A stretch of DNA of 64,000 nt, taken from Hyalangium ruber. Lineage in GTDB: Bacteria; Myxococcota; Myxococcia; Myxococcales; Myxococcaceae. Below the pieces are notes generated by a model, which was not told where the DNA came from, made no database searches, and saw nothing but the letters and a program-made list of their open reading frames with translations. Below are positions 24,789 through 41,270 of this stretch, piece by piece. The position numbers were made by a program, and so were the translations under genes. The DNA is taken from assembly GCF_034259325.1 (NCBI RefSeq), contig NZ_JAXIVS010000021.1, forward strand, positions 82,400 through 146,399, in the 5' to 3' direction. The stretch's first letter is position 1. Every line of letters starts with the position of its first letter.

Positions 24789-26719
24789 GGCTTCACCTCG
24801 GCGACGGCCGTCATCCCTGTCGTCACGTCCGCCACGGACACGCTCACGCGCCCAGGCTTTGCCCCCACGACGGTGAAGCGCGTGCGCCCCTCCCGCGCCT
24901 CGCTGCCCTCCATGCGCCCCGAGGAGAGCACCACATGCACCTTGCGATCCGGGAGCACGCGCCCCTGCGCGTCCTCGATCCAATACGTCACCCGCGCGCC
25001 CTCCACCTGGAGCCGGATGTTCACGGGCACGGCGGGCTCGAGGCGCACCGCCCGCACCACCGGCGCCGGCACCAGGGGCTCATCCACCGGGTACACCAGC
25101 CCGCTCGGGCCGAGCACATGGATCGTCCTGCGCAGCCCCGACCAGACGCCGTGTACCACCTCCAGCTTGCCGGGGCGTGGCGGGCCCAGGCTCATCGTCC
25201 CATCCGCGCCGGTGACGCGTGACTCGCCGCCGATGCTCAGCGGCTGCTCGGGGATGGGCAGGCCGGCCAGGTTCGACACCCCGAGGAAGAGCTCCCCATC
25301 GCGAACCCAGGCGGAGATGCGCGCCGGCTCGGTGGCGACCGGGCCAAAGGCCCTCCCCGTCAAGGAGATCTCCCGGCGCTCGCCCTCAGCGGGCAGCGTC
25401 CAGGTGCTCTGGAAGAAGCCGGGGCGCTCCTCGCGTGGCGCGGAGAGCTCCCCCACGGGCGCGCCGAGCGCCACCTGGGCCCCGGGCCGTGGGCGGCCGA
25501 ACGCGTCCTCCACCGCCATCGACACCTGCACCGTGGAGCCGTAGTGGACCTGCGCCTCGGGGAGATTCACCGAGACCTTCTCCGCGGGGCCCTGGACGAG
25601 CTGGAGCGAGAGCTCCTCCCGGGAGTTCATCCCCTTCTGCGGCCAGGTCGCCAGGATGCTCTCGGGCTGCGCGGGCAGCCCCCGAGGCGCCGTGTAGATC
25701 CACTCCAGCAGGCCACCCTCCGCGCGCTGAGGCCCCTTCAGGGTGCCGTGGCGAACCTTGGCGGTGACGCGCGCGTCCGGGACGAGGCGGCCTCGCGCAT
25801 CACTCGCCGCGCACAGCATCCGCGCGCGGGCGGCGCCATCGGCGGGCAGTCGGGGCGGGTTGAGCACGCAGGCCAATCCGTCCGTGGGCGGCAGCCCGAG
25901 ATCGATGGAGCGCCGGCGCACGTTGCCCGCCCGGTCCACCACCCGGCTCTGGCCAATCCGCTGCCCGGGAGGGACGACCACCGGCAACTGGAAGGACCCA
26001 TCCCGGCCCGCCTGCGTCGGCCCGTACGTCTTCCCCTCGATGGTGATGGAGAACTGCGCATCCGGCTCCGCCTCGCCCGACAGGGGCACCGCCGCCGCCA
26101 GCGGGACGAGGATCCGCCCGTACGCGCCGTGGATCGACTGAGGGTGCGGCCACGCGGAGAGCGCCACGAGGACGGCCACCTCGGGATAGGTGGTAGTGGG
26201 CAGCACGTAGCGGGCGCGGTAGGTGCCAGGGCCGGTGCGCGAGAGCTCCTCCACGCGGCCGACGTTCGCGCGCACCACGGGCGGGGAGCCCGAGTCATCC
26301 GGCGTGCCGTCCGGCTGCAGCAGCCGCACGGTGAGGACCGCCTCCGTGTCCCGTCCCTTCACCGGCTGCTCGGGCTCGAGCGCGAGCGCCACCCCAGCCG
26401 TGGGAGGCCCGATGGCGTAGCGGGCCTCCGCCTGCAGGCCCGAGGCGTTGGCGCGCAGCACCACGGTCCGGGCGCCCGGCTGGGGCACGACGAGGAAGGA
26501 GCTGAGCGGCGGCTGAGGAGTCCCGGGGCGCACCTCCGCGCCCTCGGCGGACAGCAGGGGGGCCTGGATCGCGACGGGTGTACCGGCAGCGTCTCGGCGC
26601 ACGAGTGCCACGGAGAAGCCCTCGGGAGGGACCGCCTCGGATGGCCCGAGGATTTCGAGGGTATCCGCCAGCGCTGCCGGGGAGAGCAGCAGGAGCAGGA
26701 CTAGAGGGAGCCGGTTCAG
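24785..26719 (-). CDS. Exported Ig-like repeat protein, apparent CTG start
   Basis: About 644 residues from the proposed CTG at 26719. From there the frame reads MNRLPLVLLLLLSPAALA then DTLEIL, an excellent signal peptide with an ALA/D cleavage site. No ATG, GTG or TTG occurs in frame between the upstream stop (26759-26761) and the GTG at 26611, and that GTG would cut the signal peptide off. GAGG lies just upstream of the CTG. The mature protein is a chain of Ig-like beta-sandwich modules (GRDTEAVLTVRLLQPDG, GSFQLPVVVPPG, ADGAARARMLCAASDARGR, GSTVQVSMAVEDAFGRPRPG), as in invasin-type proteins. It ends at the GTGA overlap with the barrel gene, which may assemble or bind it. Confidence 0.78.
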   Translation of the reverse strand: MNRLPLVLLLLLSPAALADTLEILGPSEAVPPEGFSVALVRRDAAGTPVAIQAPLLSAEGAEVRPGTPQPPLSSFLVVPQPGARTVVLRANASGLQAEARYAIGPPTAGVALALEPEQPVKGRDTEAVLTVRLLQPDGTPDDSGSPPVVRANVGRVEELSRTGPGTYRARYVLPTTTYPEVAVLVALSAWPHPQSIHGAYGRILVPLAAAVPLSGEAEPDAQFSITIEGKTYGPTQAGRDGSFQLPVVVPPGQRIGQSRVVDRAGNVRRRSIDLGLPPTDGLACVLNPPRLPADGAARARMLCAASDARGRLVPDARVTAKVRHGTLKGPQRAEGGLLEWIYTAPRGLPAQPESILATWPQKGMNSREELSLQLVQGPAEKVSVNLPEAQVHYGSTVQVSMAVEDAFGRPRPGAQVALGAPVGELSAPREERPGFFQSTWTLPAEGERREISLTGRAFGPVATEPARISAWVRDGELFLGVSNLAGLPIPEQPLSIGGESRVTGADGTMSLGPPRPGKLEVVHGVWSGLRRTIHVLGPSGLVYPVDEPLVPAPVVRAVRLEPAVPVNIRLQVEGARVTYWIEDAQGRVLPDRKVHVVLSSGRMEGSEAREGRTRFTVVGAKPGRVSVSVADVTTGMTAVAEVKP

Positions 26720-26818
26720 AGCCTCGACTCTACAAGGCTCTCCGGATTCCCCGAAATCCTATCTACCGCCTCTGACGCAGATCCTGCCTCACCCCCACGC
26801 CAGCGCACTCCCGAGCTT

Positions 26819-27811
26819 TCAAGGACTATCTGGCTGGGCGGGCGTTATCTGCCCCCCGGCGTTACCCCACGGCGTCTTGAGCTTCTTGATGACGGGGGGC
26901 CGGGTGTCGACGCTGAACTTCTGGCTGTCCTCCTGCTGGCTTCCGCCCACGGAGACGGCGCGGATCTTCACCTCGTTCTCGCCCTCCTTGAGGGCCACGG
27001 TGCGGGTGAAGGAGCCGTCCTTGCTAGGCGAGAACGTCTCTCCGCCGACTTCCAGGCGGATGCCGGGCTCGGCCTGACCCTGGACGACGATCTCGCGCTT
27101 GTTCTGGCGGCCCGCGGGCCACTGCACCTTGCGCAGGAGGCTGGCGGGCACGGGCGTCGGCTCGGAGGGTCCGTTGGAGCCCGGCCGCACCACGGACTGC
27201 TGGCCGGCGCGGACGATGACGACCTTGCCGTTGCCGACGAACTCCACCTGCCCCTCGCGCGAGCCGACGGCCACGGTGCCCTCGCCGTCGTTGCTCATGG
27301 TGAAGGTACCCTCGGTGGCGCGCGCCACCGCGTCGCTGTTGGCCGCCTTCACCTCGAAGGTGTGCCGGCTGCCGGGGCGCACGGTGGTCGTCGCCATACC
27401 GCTGGCGAGCATGATGCGGGAGAGCGAGTCACTGAGCTGCTCGACCGTCACCTCGGTGCCGGAGTCCATGCGGACCAACACCGACTCGCCGCCGATGAGC
27501 ACGGCGTACGAGCCGTCCCGGGTGCGCACCGCGTCGGTGGCGCGCAGGGTGACGCCCTTCTCCACCTTCTGCCAGGTGCCGTCCTTGCGCCGCACCTCCA
27601 CGGTGCCGGACACCTCGCTGATCTCCATCTCCACGGGCTTGTCGGGCACGGGCGCCTCGACGACGGGCGGCGGAGCCACCACGGGCGGAGGAGGCGGAGG
27701 CGGAGGCGGCTTGTGCAGGAACAGGAAGTACCCCAGCGGCAGGGCCGCCAGAATCAACACGAGCCCGATGAGGAAGGGCGCCTGGCGTTTCATGGGGGGG
27801 GTTCCGGACAT
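26819..27811 (-). CDS. FecR-domain inner-membrane protein
   Basis: A 330-residue protein with an N-terminal membrane anchor (APFLIGLVLILAALPLGYFLFL) followed by a polyproline stretch. Residues about 65-215 form a FecR domain: SGTVEVRRKDGTWQKVEKGVTLRATDAVRTRDGS, with VRMDSGTEVTVEQLS and ASGMATTTVRPGS. A C-terminal Ig-like module follows (EPGIRLEVGGETFSPSKDGSFTRTVALKEGENEVKIRAV). FecR proteins sense or transmit envelope signals in iron-uptake systems, but many myxobacterial FecR-domain proteins occur without a sigma factor, as here. ATG codons at 27811 and 27793 are both possible. It starts 24 bases after the histidine kinase and precedes the Ig-like exported protein. Confidence 0.83.
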   Translation of the reverse strand: MSGTPPMKRQAPFLIGLVLILAALPLGYFLFLHKPPPPPPPPPVVAPPPVVEAPVPDKPVEMEISEVSGTVEVRRKDGTWQKVEKGVTLRATDAVRTRDGSYAVLIGGESVLVRMDSGTEVTVEQLSDSLSRIMLASGMATTTVRPGSRHTFEVKAANSDAVARATEGTFTMSNDGEGTVAVGSREGQVEFVGNGKVVIVRAGQQSVVRPGSNGPSEPTPVPASLLRKVQWPAGRQNKREIVVQGQAEPGIRLEVGGETFSPSKDGSFTRTVALKEGENEVKIRAVSVGGSQQEDSQKFSVDTRPPVIKKLKTPWGNAGGQITPAQPDSP

Positions 27812-27835
27812 TACCGATCGAAGGCTATCTCACGC

Positions 27836-33009
<5,174 letters not shown>

Positions 33010-33119
33010 AACGCCTGGAATTGTACGCTCAGATCAGCAGGGGGCCCCAAATTCTCGTATGGCGCCCCGGCGGGAGAGAGAGGACCCGGACAGTAGGATC
33101 GCCTGCCTGCTTGAAAGCA

Positions 33120-33148
33120 TTGACTCTACACGCCTGTTCAGGGAGATT
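33120..33148 (+). promoter_or_regulatory. lexA promoter with LexA operator in the spacer
   Basis: A TTGACT (33120-33125) and a weak -10 GAGATT (33143-33148) are separated by 17 bases. The spacer is exactly CTACACGCCTGTTCAGG (33126-33142), which fits every position of the Myxococcus LexA consensus I recall, CTRHAMRYBYGTTCAGS. LexA bound here would block its own promoter. The divergent hybrid-kinase gene starts at 33009, so its promoter may lie nearby too. The operator match is strong; the -10 assignment is weaker. Confidence 0.7.
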
Positions 33149-33214
33149 GGATACTGAAAGCCTGTTGCCCTGGCAGGGGAGCGCCTGGTCGCTGGCCGAG
33201 TGAGGGAGCGTGGC

Positions 33215-33880
33215 ATGGAAGAGCTGACCGAACGCCAGCGAGAGATCCTCGCCTTCATCGTGAAGGAGACGGAGTCGCGGGGCTTCCCGCCCACCATCCG
33301 AGAGATCGGCGAGCAGATGGACATCCGCTCGACCAACGGGGTGAACGATCACCTCAAGGCGCTGGAGCGCAAGGGCTACCTGAACCGAGGCGAGCAGCAG
33401 AGCCGCTCGCTGGTGCCGACCAAGCGAGCGCGGCTGCTGCTGGGGCTGGGCGCCAAGAAGGACTCCGGGTTCCTGGAGGTGCCGCTGCTGGGCAAGGTGG
33501 CGGCGGGCGCGCCGCAGCTGGCCCAGGAGAACCCGGAGGACTCGGTCAAGATCGACAGCTTCCTGCTCGGAGGCACCGGAGGCCGCGAGGTCTTCGCCCT
33601 GCGGGTGAAGGGGCAGTCGATGATCGAGGACGGCATCCACGACGGGGACTACCTGTTCGTGCGCAAGACGCCCTCCGCTCAGCCCGGGGACATCGTGGTG
33701 GCGCTCATCGAGGACGAGGCCACGGTGAAGCGCTACTACCCGGAGGGTGAGCGCATCCGGTTCCAGCCTGCCAACGCGACGATGCAGCCCATCTACGTGA
33801 GCAAGGCGGACTTCCGCTCGACGATGCTGCTGGGCATCGTCGTGGGCGTGTACCGCAAGCTGCCCGGAGGCCGGAGCTAA
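33215..33880 (+). CDS. lexA: LexA repressor / self-cleaving SOS regulator
   Basis: A 221-residue repressor. The N-terminal winged helix has [43 protein letters not shown]. The peptidase S24 domain keeps the cleavage site Ala97-Gly98 (VAAGAP) and the catalytic pair Ser135 ([10 protein letters not shown]) and Lys172 (DEATVKRYY), 37 residues apart as in E. coli LexA. RecA-stimulated cleavage would derepress DNA-damage genes. The ATG at 33215 has GAGGGAG at a good distance; a GTG at 33200 is less likely. A LexA operator lies in its promoter, which indicates autoregulation. The gene is followed by a dyad at 33912-33933. Confidence 0.96.
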   Translation: MEELTERQREILAFIVKETESRGFPPTIREIGEQMDIRSTNGVNDHLKALERKGYLNRGEQQSRSLVPTKRARLLLGLGAKKDSGFLEVPLLGKVAAGAPQLAQENPEDSVKIDSFLLGGTGGREVFALRVKGQSMIEDGIHDGDYLFVRKTPSAQPGDIVVALIEDEATVKRYYPEGERIRFQPANATMQPIYVSKADFRSTMLLGIVVGVYRKLPGGRS

Positions 33881-33911
33881 CCCCTCTGGGCCTCCGCGGC
33901 GCTCTGGCTCA

Positions 33912-33933
33912 ACCTGTCTGATGTCAGACAGGT
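33912..33933. terminator. Perfect dyad between convergent lexA and TPR gene, likely bidirectional terminator
   Basis: ACCTGTCTGA and TCAGACAGGT form perfect 10-base arms around a 2-base centre, or a 9-bp stem with an ATGT loop. The lexA side is followed by TTTGTG, a short T run; the other side has no T run. Its place between two stop codons (33880 and 33948) favours termination over an operator, though the short loop leaves operator use possible. Confidence 0.55.
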
Positions 33934-33947
33934 TTGTGCAGAGCCTC

Positions 33948-35090
33948 TCAAGGGCAGGCGACGGCGCCGCCCCCGTCCTTGCCCGTGACACGGGCGCACA
34001 CGGTCTTCACCATCTCCGCGTCCTTCAACTCGCGCGCCAGCCGGGCGGTGCGCAGTTGGAGGTCCACGTCCTGAGCCATCTCCGGCTCGGACGACAGGGC
34101 CGCGAGGATGCGCAGCGCATCCGGCTTGCGCCCGAAGGTCACGAGCAGGTCCGACAGCTCGGTCAGCTCCCGCAGGTCCGAACCGGACACGGTGCCCAGG
34201 GCCAGCTCCAGCTCTTCCTCGGCGGCCTTGCGGTCCTCACGAGCCAGGTGGAGGCGGGCGATGGCCACGTGGACGATGGCGCGGTCCTTCACGCGCAGCG
34301 ACTCCCGGAAGGCGGACAGGGCATCGGCGCTCTTGCCCTGGCTCGCGTAGATCTCCCCGACCAGCTCCCACAGCGCCGGATCCCGAGGCGACTTGGTGGC
34401 GGCCTCGCGGTAGGAGCCCGCGGCCTCATCGAGCTTGCCGGCGCGCACCTGCTCATCTCCGAGCGCGGTGAGCACCTCGGGCGCGCGCACGCCCTGGGAG
34501 GCCGCCTTCTGGAGCAGCGCGAAGGCTTCCGCGTTGCGCTTGTCCTGCAGCAGCACCTCCACCCCGCGCATGAGCAGCGGGGGCTTCAAGGTGTCCGGGC
34601 TGGTCTGAGAGGCGAGCACGAAGTGGCGGATGGCCTCGTCCTTCTCGCCACGCTTGAGGTGCAGCTCGCCCAGTTGCTCCAGCGCGTTGAAGTCATTGGG
34701 GTACAGGGCCAGGGCCTTGCGCAGCGAGCTCTGCGCATCCTCGTCCTTGCCGAGCTGGACCTGGATGAAGCCGATGCGGCTCCAGGTGGTGGAGCGCTTG
34801 GGATCGATCTCGAGGGCGGCCTGGAACTCGGCGATGGCCTCGGTGTACTTGCCCATGGAGAGGTACACCTCGCCGACGGCGGCGGGCAGACGCGGATCCT
34901 TGGGGGCGTACTGCTTCATCTCGTTGAACGAGAGCAGCGCCTGGTCGAAGTTGCCCTGGAGGTACTCGGAGGTGCCCTTGATGTAGAGGCCCTCGGCCCG
35001 ATCCTTGGGGTCGACTTTGGGGGTGTCGTCGCAGGCAGCGGCGGCGGCAAGCAAGGCGATCAGCGGGAGGGCGCGCAGGCGCGAGGGCAT
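33948..35090 (-). CDS. TPR-repeat lipoprotein
   Basis: A 380-residue protein. The ATG at 35090 gives a lipoprotein signal MPSRLRALPLIALLAAAAAC with Cys20 followed by DDTP; upstream in-frame sequence is not coding-like. The rest is a tetratricopeptide solenoid of about nine repeats, for example GLYIKGTSEYLQGNFDQALLSF, AVGEVYLSMGKYTEAIAEFQAALEIDP, LGELHLKRGEKDEAIRHFVLA, LVGEIYASQGKSADALSAFRESL. TPR lipoproteins usually scaffold envelope complexes such as pili or assembly machines (PilF/Tgl type). It is 16 bases downstream of the CsgG-like/barrel gene and probably in its operon. The partner cannot be named. Confidence 0.88.
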   Translation of the reverse strand: MPSRLRALPLIALLAAAAACDDTPKVDPKDRAEGLYIKGTSEYLQGNFDQALLSFNEMKQYAPKDPRLPAAVGEVYLSMGKYTEAIAEFQAALEIDPKRSTTWSRIGFIQVQLGKDEDAQSSLRKALALYPNDFNALEQLGELHLKRGEKDEAIRHFVLASQTSPDTLKPPLLMRGVEVLLQDKRNAEAFALLQKAASQGVRAPEVLTALGDEQVRAGKLDEAAGSYREAATKSPRDPALWELVGEIYASQGKSADALSAFRESLRVKDRAIVHVAIARLHLAREDRKAAEEELELALGTVSGSDLRELTELSDLLVTFGRKPDALRILAALSSEPEMAQDVDLQLRTARLARELKDAEMVKTVCARVTGKDGGGAVACP

Positions 35091-35106
35091 GGAGGGGGCT
35101 CTGGGC

Positions 35107-36288
35107 TCAGAAGTGGTACGAGATTCCGGCGTTGAGATCGAGGTTGAGGCCATCGCCGAGTCCGTTCTCGGCGAGCCCCAGGGTGGCCTGGGCGAGGTTG
35201 GTGCCGACCTCGAGGTTGAAGCCCACCTTGCCGGCGATGCGGTACTCGAGTCCGCCGAAGCCAATCACGGTGGGCAGCGCGCCGGTGGACTGGAAGGGGC
35301 CGAACTGCCCGAAGCCAAGCTGCACGCCCAGGCCCAGGCCCCAGTACGGGTGCAGGGAGTGTTGCAGCCGATAGTAGTGGCGCGCGCCAATGACGCTGGG
35401 CAGCACGCGGAGGCGCCCCGCCTGCCCCTCCTCCGAGGAGCGAAGGAAGGAGATGCCCACCTGCAGGAAGCCAACCCACTCGGGATGGAAGGCGTAGCCG
35501 ACCTCCAGATCCGCGCCGGGGTTGAGGGCCACCAGGTTGTTGATGAAGGAGTTGTTGATGCGCAGCCCCAGCACCAGCCCTCCGCCCGGGGCCTCCTTGA
35601 CGCTGCCGAGCAGGGGCTGTGCCGGGGAGACCTTGCCGGAGGGCACCAGCTCGGCCAGGAGCTGCTCGCCGATGGCGTCGGCCACCTGCAGGAGCGCATC
35701 CGGCGTCTCCGCCTCGGCGCGGGGCCGGGCGAGGCTGCGGCCGCGCACGCTGTCCAGCAGGCTGACGGTGAGCAGGTACTTGTCCCCGAAGCGATCCAGC
35801 CGGCCCGTCACCATGTAGCGCGCGCCGGTGATGCTCGAAAGCTGCTCGATGCAGGTGCCCTGGGAACAACTGCCGGAGCCCAGGAGCTGGCGCTGACGCT
35901 CGGCGCTCAACATGGCCTCGATGTCGCGCTGGGTCAGCACCTTGAGCCGGGGGGACTCGGCGAGCCGACTCGCGATGAGAGAGGCGATGCCGGGCGCATC
36001 CTCCTGGGCTGCCTTGTTGGCCTCCAGGGCGAGCACCGCCACGGTGGGGATCTCCGCGGCGGCCTTGTCGGGCTGCGCGGTGGAGGAAGCCTCCGAGGCG
36101 GCAGGCGGCGTGGCACCCTCTGCCGGGGGCTCGGCGGGCGCGGGAGCCACCGGCTCGGGCACGGGAGCGGGCGCGGCGGGGGCCTCGGCGGGCGGGGTGG
36201 AAGGCGCCTCGGCGGAAGCTGGTGCCTGGGCACGAGCCACCGTCGAGATCAGCAGACAGGCGACGAACGGGAGAAGAAGGCGCTTCAC
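35107..36288 (-). CDS. Exported protein with CsgG/FlgO-like domain and C-terminal barrel
   Basis: A 393-residue protein from the GTG at 36288, which gives a signal peptide (KRLLLPFVACLLISTVARA). A Pro/Ala/Glu-rich linker follows to about residue 78. Residues about 80-195 resemble the TPM/CsgG/FlgO-type domain that computes an activity from several components: VAVLALEANKAAQEDAPGIASLIASRLAES, LTQRDIEAML, CSQGTCIEQLSSITGARYMVTGRLDRFGDKYLL. The C-terminal half is a small barrel (GLVLGLRINNSFINN, GFGGLEYRIAGKVGFNLEVG) ending in YHF, a terminal Phe typical of outer-membrane barrels. It is cotranscribed with the TPR lipoprotein. Function unknown. Confidence 0.78.
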   Translation of the reverse strand: MKRLLLPFVACLLISTVARAQAPASAEAPSTPPAEAPAAPAPVPEPVAPAPAEPPAEGATPPAASEASSTAQPDKAAAEIPTVAVLALEANKAAQEDAPGIASLIASRLAESPRLKVLTQRDIEAMLSAERQRQLLGSGSCSQGTCIEQLSSITGARYMVTGRLDRFGDKYLLTVSLLDSVRGRSLARPRAEAETPDALLQVADAIGEQLLAELVPSGKVSPAQPLLGSVKEAPGGGLVLGLRINNSFINNLVALNPGADLEVGYAFHPEWVGFLQVGISFLRSSEEGQAGRLRVLPSVIGARHYYRLQHSLHPYWGLGLGVQLGFGQFGPFQSTGALPTVIGFGGLEYRIAGKVGFNLEVGTNLAQATLGLAENGLGDGLNLDLNAGISYHF

Positions 36289-36342
36289 TGGTGACACTCT
36301 AGGGGAATCAGCCCCGCAGGCCATCCCCCTGCCCTCTCCCGC

Positions 36343-37260
36343 TCAGGAGGAAGGCAGGGGACCGAGGTAGTCGAGCGGCTCCACGGGCTTGCCGCCCACG
36401 CGGACCTCGAAGTGGAGGTGGGGGCCGGAGGTACGGCCGGACTCGCCCACCGTGGCGATGACCTGGGAGCGGCGCACACTCTGGCCGGTCTTCACCCTCA
36501 GGTCGCGGTTGTGGGCATACAGGGTGATGAGGCCATTGGGGTGCTGGACGATGACGAGCAACCCATAGCCCTGCTGCTCGCCCGCGAAGAGGATCTCCCC
36601 CTCCTGGGCGGTCTTCACCGGGGTGCCCGCAGGCGCGGCCAGGTCGATGCCGTCATGGGGCTCCTTGCCCTTCTTTCCGAAGCGCCCGTACAGCACCCCT
36701 CGGAGCGGCCAGTCGAGCATCCCCCGGGTCGCCGGTGCGGGACGCGCCGTCCCCTTCCCCGCCTGAGTGCCCCCTGGGCGCGCTGGAGGCCGTGGGCGCG
36801 GCGGCAGGTTCTCCCGGCTCGCCACGGGAGGCCCCTTCCCCTCGGAGACAGGCTCCAGGTCCGGCTCCGAGTGGGGCTCCTCCACCTCGGCCACCCCGGT
36901 GGGGATGAGCAACTCCTGGCCCACCGACAGACCGCGGGCATCCTTGATGCCGTTGGCCGCGCTCAGGTCCTCCACGGTGACGCCGTAGGTGCGGGCGATG
37001 CGGAAGAGGGTCTCCCCGCGCGCCACGCGGTGGCGAACAGAGATGAGCTCCGGCTCGGGGTGGGCGGCCCGCAGCGGAATGGGTACCGCGGCGGCGCCCT
37101 TCGCGGGTGTCGCGGGAGCCGCCAGGGCCTTCACGGGCGGAGGGGCCTCCTCGGACGCCTCCGGTCGGGCGGAGGCCCGGGAGCCCGCGCACCCGGCGGC
37201 TCCCAGGACCAGCAGGAGCGCCAGGCCCGCTCGGCTGAACCCGCGCCCCGCCAACCTCAC
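36343..37260 (-). CDS. nlpD: LysM-M23 peptidase lipoprotein, NlpD-like
   Basis: A 305-residue lipoprotein. The GTG at 37260 overlaps the surE stop as GTGA and gives a lipobox (LVLGAAGC, Cys24). LysM is at 76-121 (HRVARGETLFRIARTYGVTVEDLSAANGI). The M23 domain (about 182-300) keeps its zinc ligands: His202 and Asp206 in PHDGIDLAAP and the HLH pair 281-283 in GPHLHFEVR. E. coli NlpD has lost these and only activates amidases, whereas this one could be an active endopeptidase. The surE-nlpD order is the classical one. No rpoS follows. Role in septal peptidoglycan splitting is an inference. Confidence 0.88.
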   Translation of the reverse strand: MRLAGRGFSRAGLALLLVLGAAGCAGSRASARPEASEEAPPPVKALAAPATPAKGAAAVPIPLRAAHPEPELISVRHRVARGETLFRIARTYGVTVEDLSAANGIKDARGLSVGQELLIPTGVAEVEEPHSEPDLEPVSEGKGPPVASRENLPPRPRPPARPGGTQAGKGTARPAPATRGMLDWPLRGVLYGRFGKKGKEPHDGIDLAAPAGTPVKTAQEGEILFAGEQQGYGLLVIVQHPNGLITLYAHNRDLRVKTGQSVRRSQVIATVGESGRTSGPHLHFEVRVGGKPVEPLDYLGPLPSS

Positions 37261-38048
37261 CCGCCCTTCACTTCGTGGCGGCGGAAGCCTTCGATGGCCC
37301 ACCCCGCCAGCTGGGGGATGCGGCTGTGGTCGGTCATCTCCAGGTGCAGCGGCGTCACCGACACGCGCTTGTCCAGGTGGACAGCGTTGCAGTCGCTGCC
37401 GGGGATGTCCTCGTGCTCGTACTCGCTGCCACCGATCCAGTAGTACTTGCGGCCGCGCGGGTCGACGTTCTCCACCACGGCATAGCCGTACGAGTGCCGC
37501 CCGAGCCGGGTGACGACATAGCCGTCCGGCTCCACGCCTCCGGGGATGTTCACGTTGAGGAGCATCCGGGGAGGCAGGGGCTGGGACAGCGCCGCGGCCA
37601 CGATGGAGCGGGCGAAGCGCGCCGCCGGGCCGAAGTCGAACGGCGCGCGCGAGGCAAGGCTGAAGGCGATGGCGGGCACCCCGAGCAGGGCTCCCTCCAT
37701 CGCCGCGGCCACCGTCCCCGAGTAGGTGACGTCGTCGGCCAGATTCGCGCCGTGATTGATGCCAGAGACCATGAGCTGGGGGCGATCATCCTTGAGGAGG
37801 TGGTTGATCGCCAGATAAGCGCTGTCGGTCGGCGTCCCATCGACGGAGTACCAGCGCTCACGGATCTGCTGGATGCGCAGGGGGCGGTGCAGGGAGATGG
37901 CGTGCGAGGCCGCGCTCTGCTCGCGGTCCGGGGCCACCACCCACACCTCTCCCAGGGGGCTGACGGCATCCACCAGCGCCTGCAGTCCCTGAGAGAAGTA
38001 CCCGTCGTCGTTGGAGACGAGGATGCGGGGGCGTCGTGCTTCAGTCAC
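37257..38048 (-). CDS. surE: 5'/3'-nucleotidase SurE
   Basis: A 263-residue survival-protein SurE phosphatase that dephosphorylates nucleoside monophosphates. It begins with the catalytic ILVSNDDGY (Asp14, Asp15) and has the other metal-site motif VSGINHGANLADDVTYSGTVAAAMEG plus the N-terminal VVAPDREQSAASHAISLHRPL. Length is normal. The gene is six bases downstream of eno and overlaps nlpD by four, so eno-surE-nlpD reads as a single operon that mixes glycolysis with stress or wall functions. Confidence 0.95.
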   Translation of the reverse strand: MTEARRPRILVSNDDGYFSQGLQALVDAVSPLGEVWVVAPDREQSAASHAISLHRPLRIQQIRERWYSVDGTPTDSAYLAINHLLKDDRPQLMVSGINHGANLADDVTYSGTVAAAMEGALLGVPAIAFSLASRAPFDFGPAARFARSIVAAALSQPLPPRMLLNVNIPGGVEPDGYVVTRLGRHSYGYAVVENVDPRGRKYYWIGGSEYEHEDIPGSDCNAVHLDKRVSVTPLHLEMTDHSRIPQLAGWAIEGFRRHEVKGG

Positions 38049-38054
38049 GGCGCC

Positions 38055-40724
<2,670 letters not shown>

Positions 40725-40725
<1 letters not shown>

Positions 40726-40898
40726 TACATGTCGATGACGACCACACCGCGAGGCGGCTTGTCCTCGTCGTCGGTCTCCGTACGGTGCCGGGGACGGTCC
40801 ATCGGCATCGGCAGGGGCAGAGGAATAGCAGGCCGCTCATGCTCCTCGCGGCTGCGCTCACGGCGCTTGATTTCTTCGATGATGAAGGCGTCCAGCAT
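40725..40898 (-). CDS. Small conserved-type protein, 57 residues (MLDAFIIEEI family)
   Basis: A 57-residue protein read from the ATG at 40898 to a TAG at 40725. It begins MLDAFIIEEIKRRERSREEHE, then a Pro-rich part (IPLPLPMPMDRPRH), an acidic patch (TDDEDKPP) and ends RGVVVIDM. GAGGGAGAG lies upstream at ribosome-binding distance. I recall similar short proteins starting MLDAFIIE(R/E)IRR and ending GVVxIDx in many proteobacteria and myxobacteria, with unknown function; that family assignment comes from memory. The N-terminal helix is amphipathic and charged; no membrane segment. It converges on the ADP-ribosylglycohydrolase gene, with the hairpin pair between. Confidence 0.72.
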
Positions 40899-41270
40899 GG
40901 GTTCGCTCTCCCTCAGCCTACATACCCCGGAGTACGCCCGCCAACCCCAACCCGTTCCAGTTCTCCCGTTAGATGCAAACTAAGGACCCTCGTTCCTCCG
41001 TGGGGACTTACTGCGCTAACTGGCACGGTTGCTCGTCCACCACCCGACATCACAGCCACACCCCTGTGGCAGGGATGTCATGGAGGTCTCCGACTCCTTC
41101 GCCCTGGGTACGTTGATTGTAATGCAGTAACGGCGGCCCGCAAGCCGTCCAACCAGCACCGCTACCACGCCCATCCGACGCGGCAAGCCATGAAAAAACG
41201 AAGGTGGCTGGCCGCCCGCCCTGGGTGGGTCCAGGTGAGCGCCCTGGGGTGAAAGCGACCCGGGGAGCGA
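40899..41270. other. Intergenic region, no gene recognised
   Basis: 372 bases between the small minus-strand gene and the SRPBCC gene. GC content is lower than in the neighbouring genes and codon-like periodicity is absent. It should hold the promoter of the 57-residue gene. A plus-strand open frame across it encodes low-complexity Pro/Arg/Thr sequence and is not convincing. No tRNA or recognised RNA structure found. Confidence 0.6.

Noticed and set aside
21363..25544. Plus-strand open frame of about 1390 codons
   Set aside because: Antisense shadow of the outer-membrane barrel gene; Arg/Gln/His-rich and without motifs. The minus-strand frame has signal peptide, domains and coupled start and stop codons.
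41021..41033. Sigma54-like TGGCACGGTTGCT
   Set aside because: The spacing between TGGCAC and TTGC is only 2 bases instead of 5, and no activator gene or downstream gene fits.
40785..41252. Plus-strand open frame between the small gene and the SRPBCC gene
   Set aside because: Low-complexity translation, lower GC3 than real genes, overlaps the 57-residue minus-strand gene that has a good RBS.
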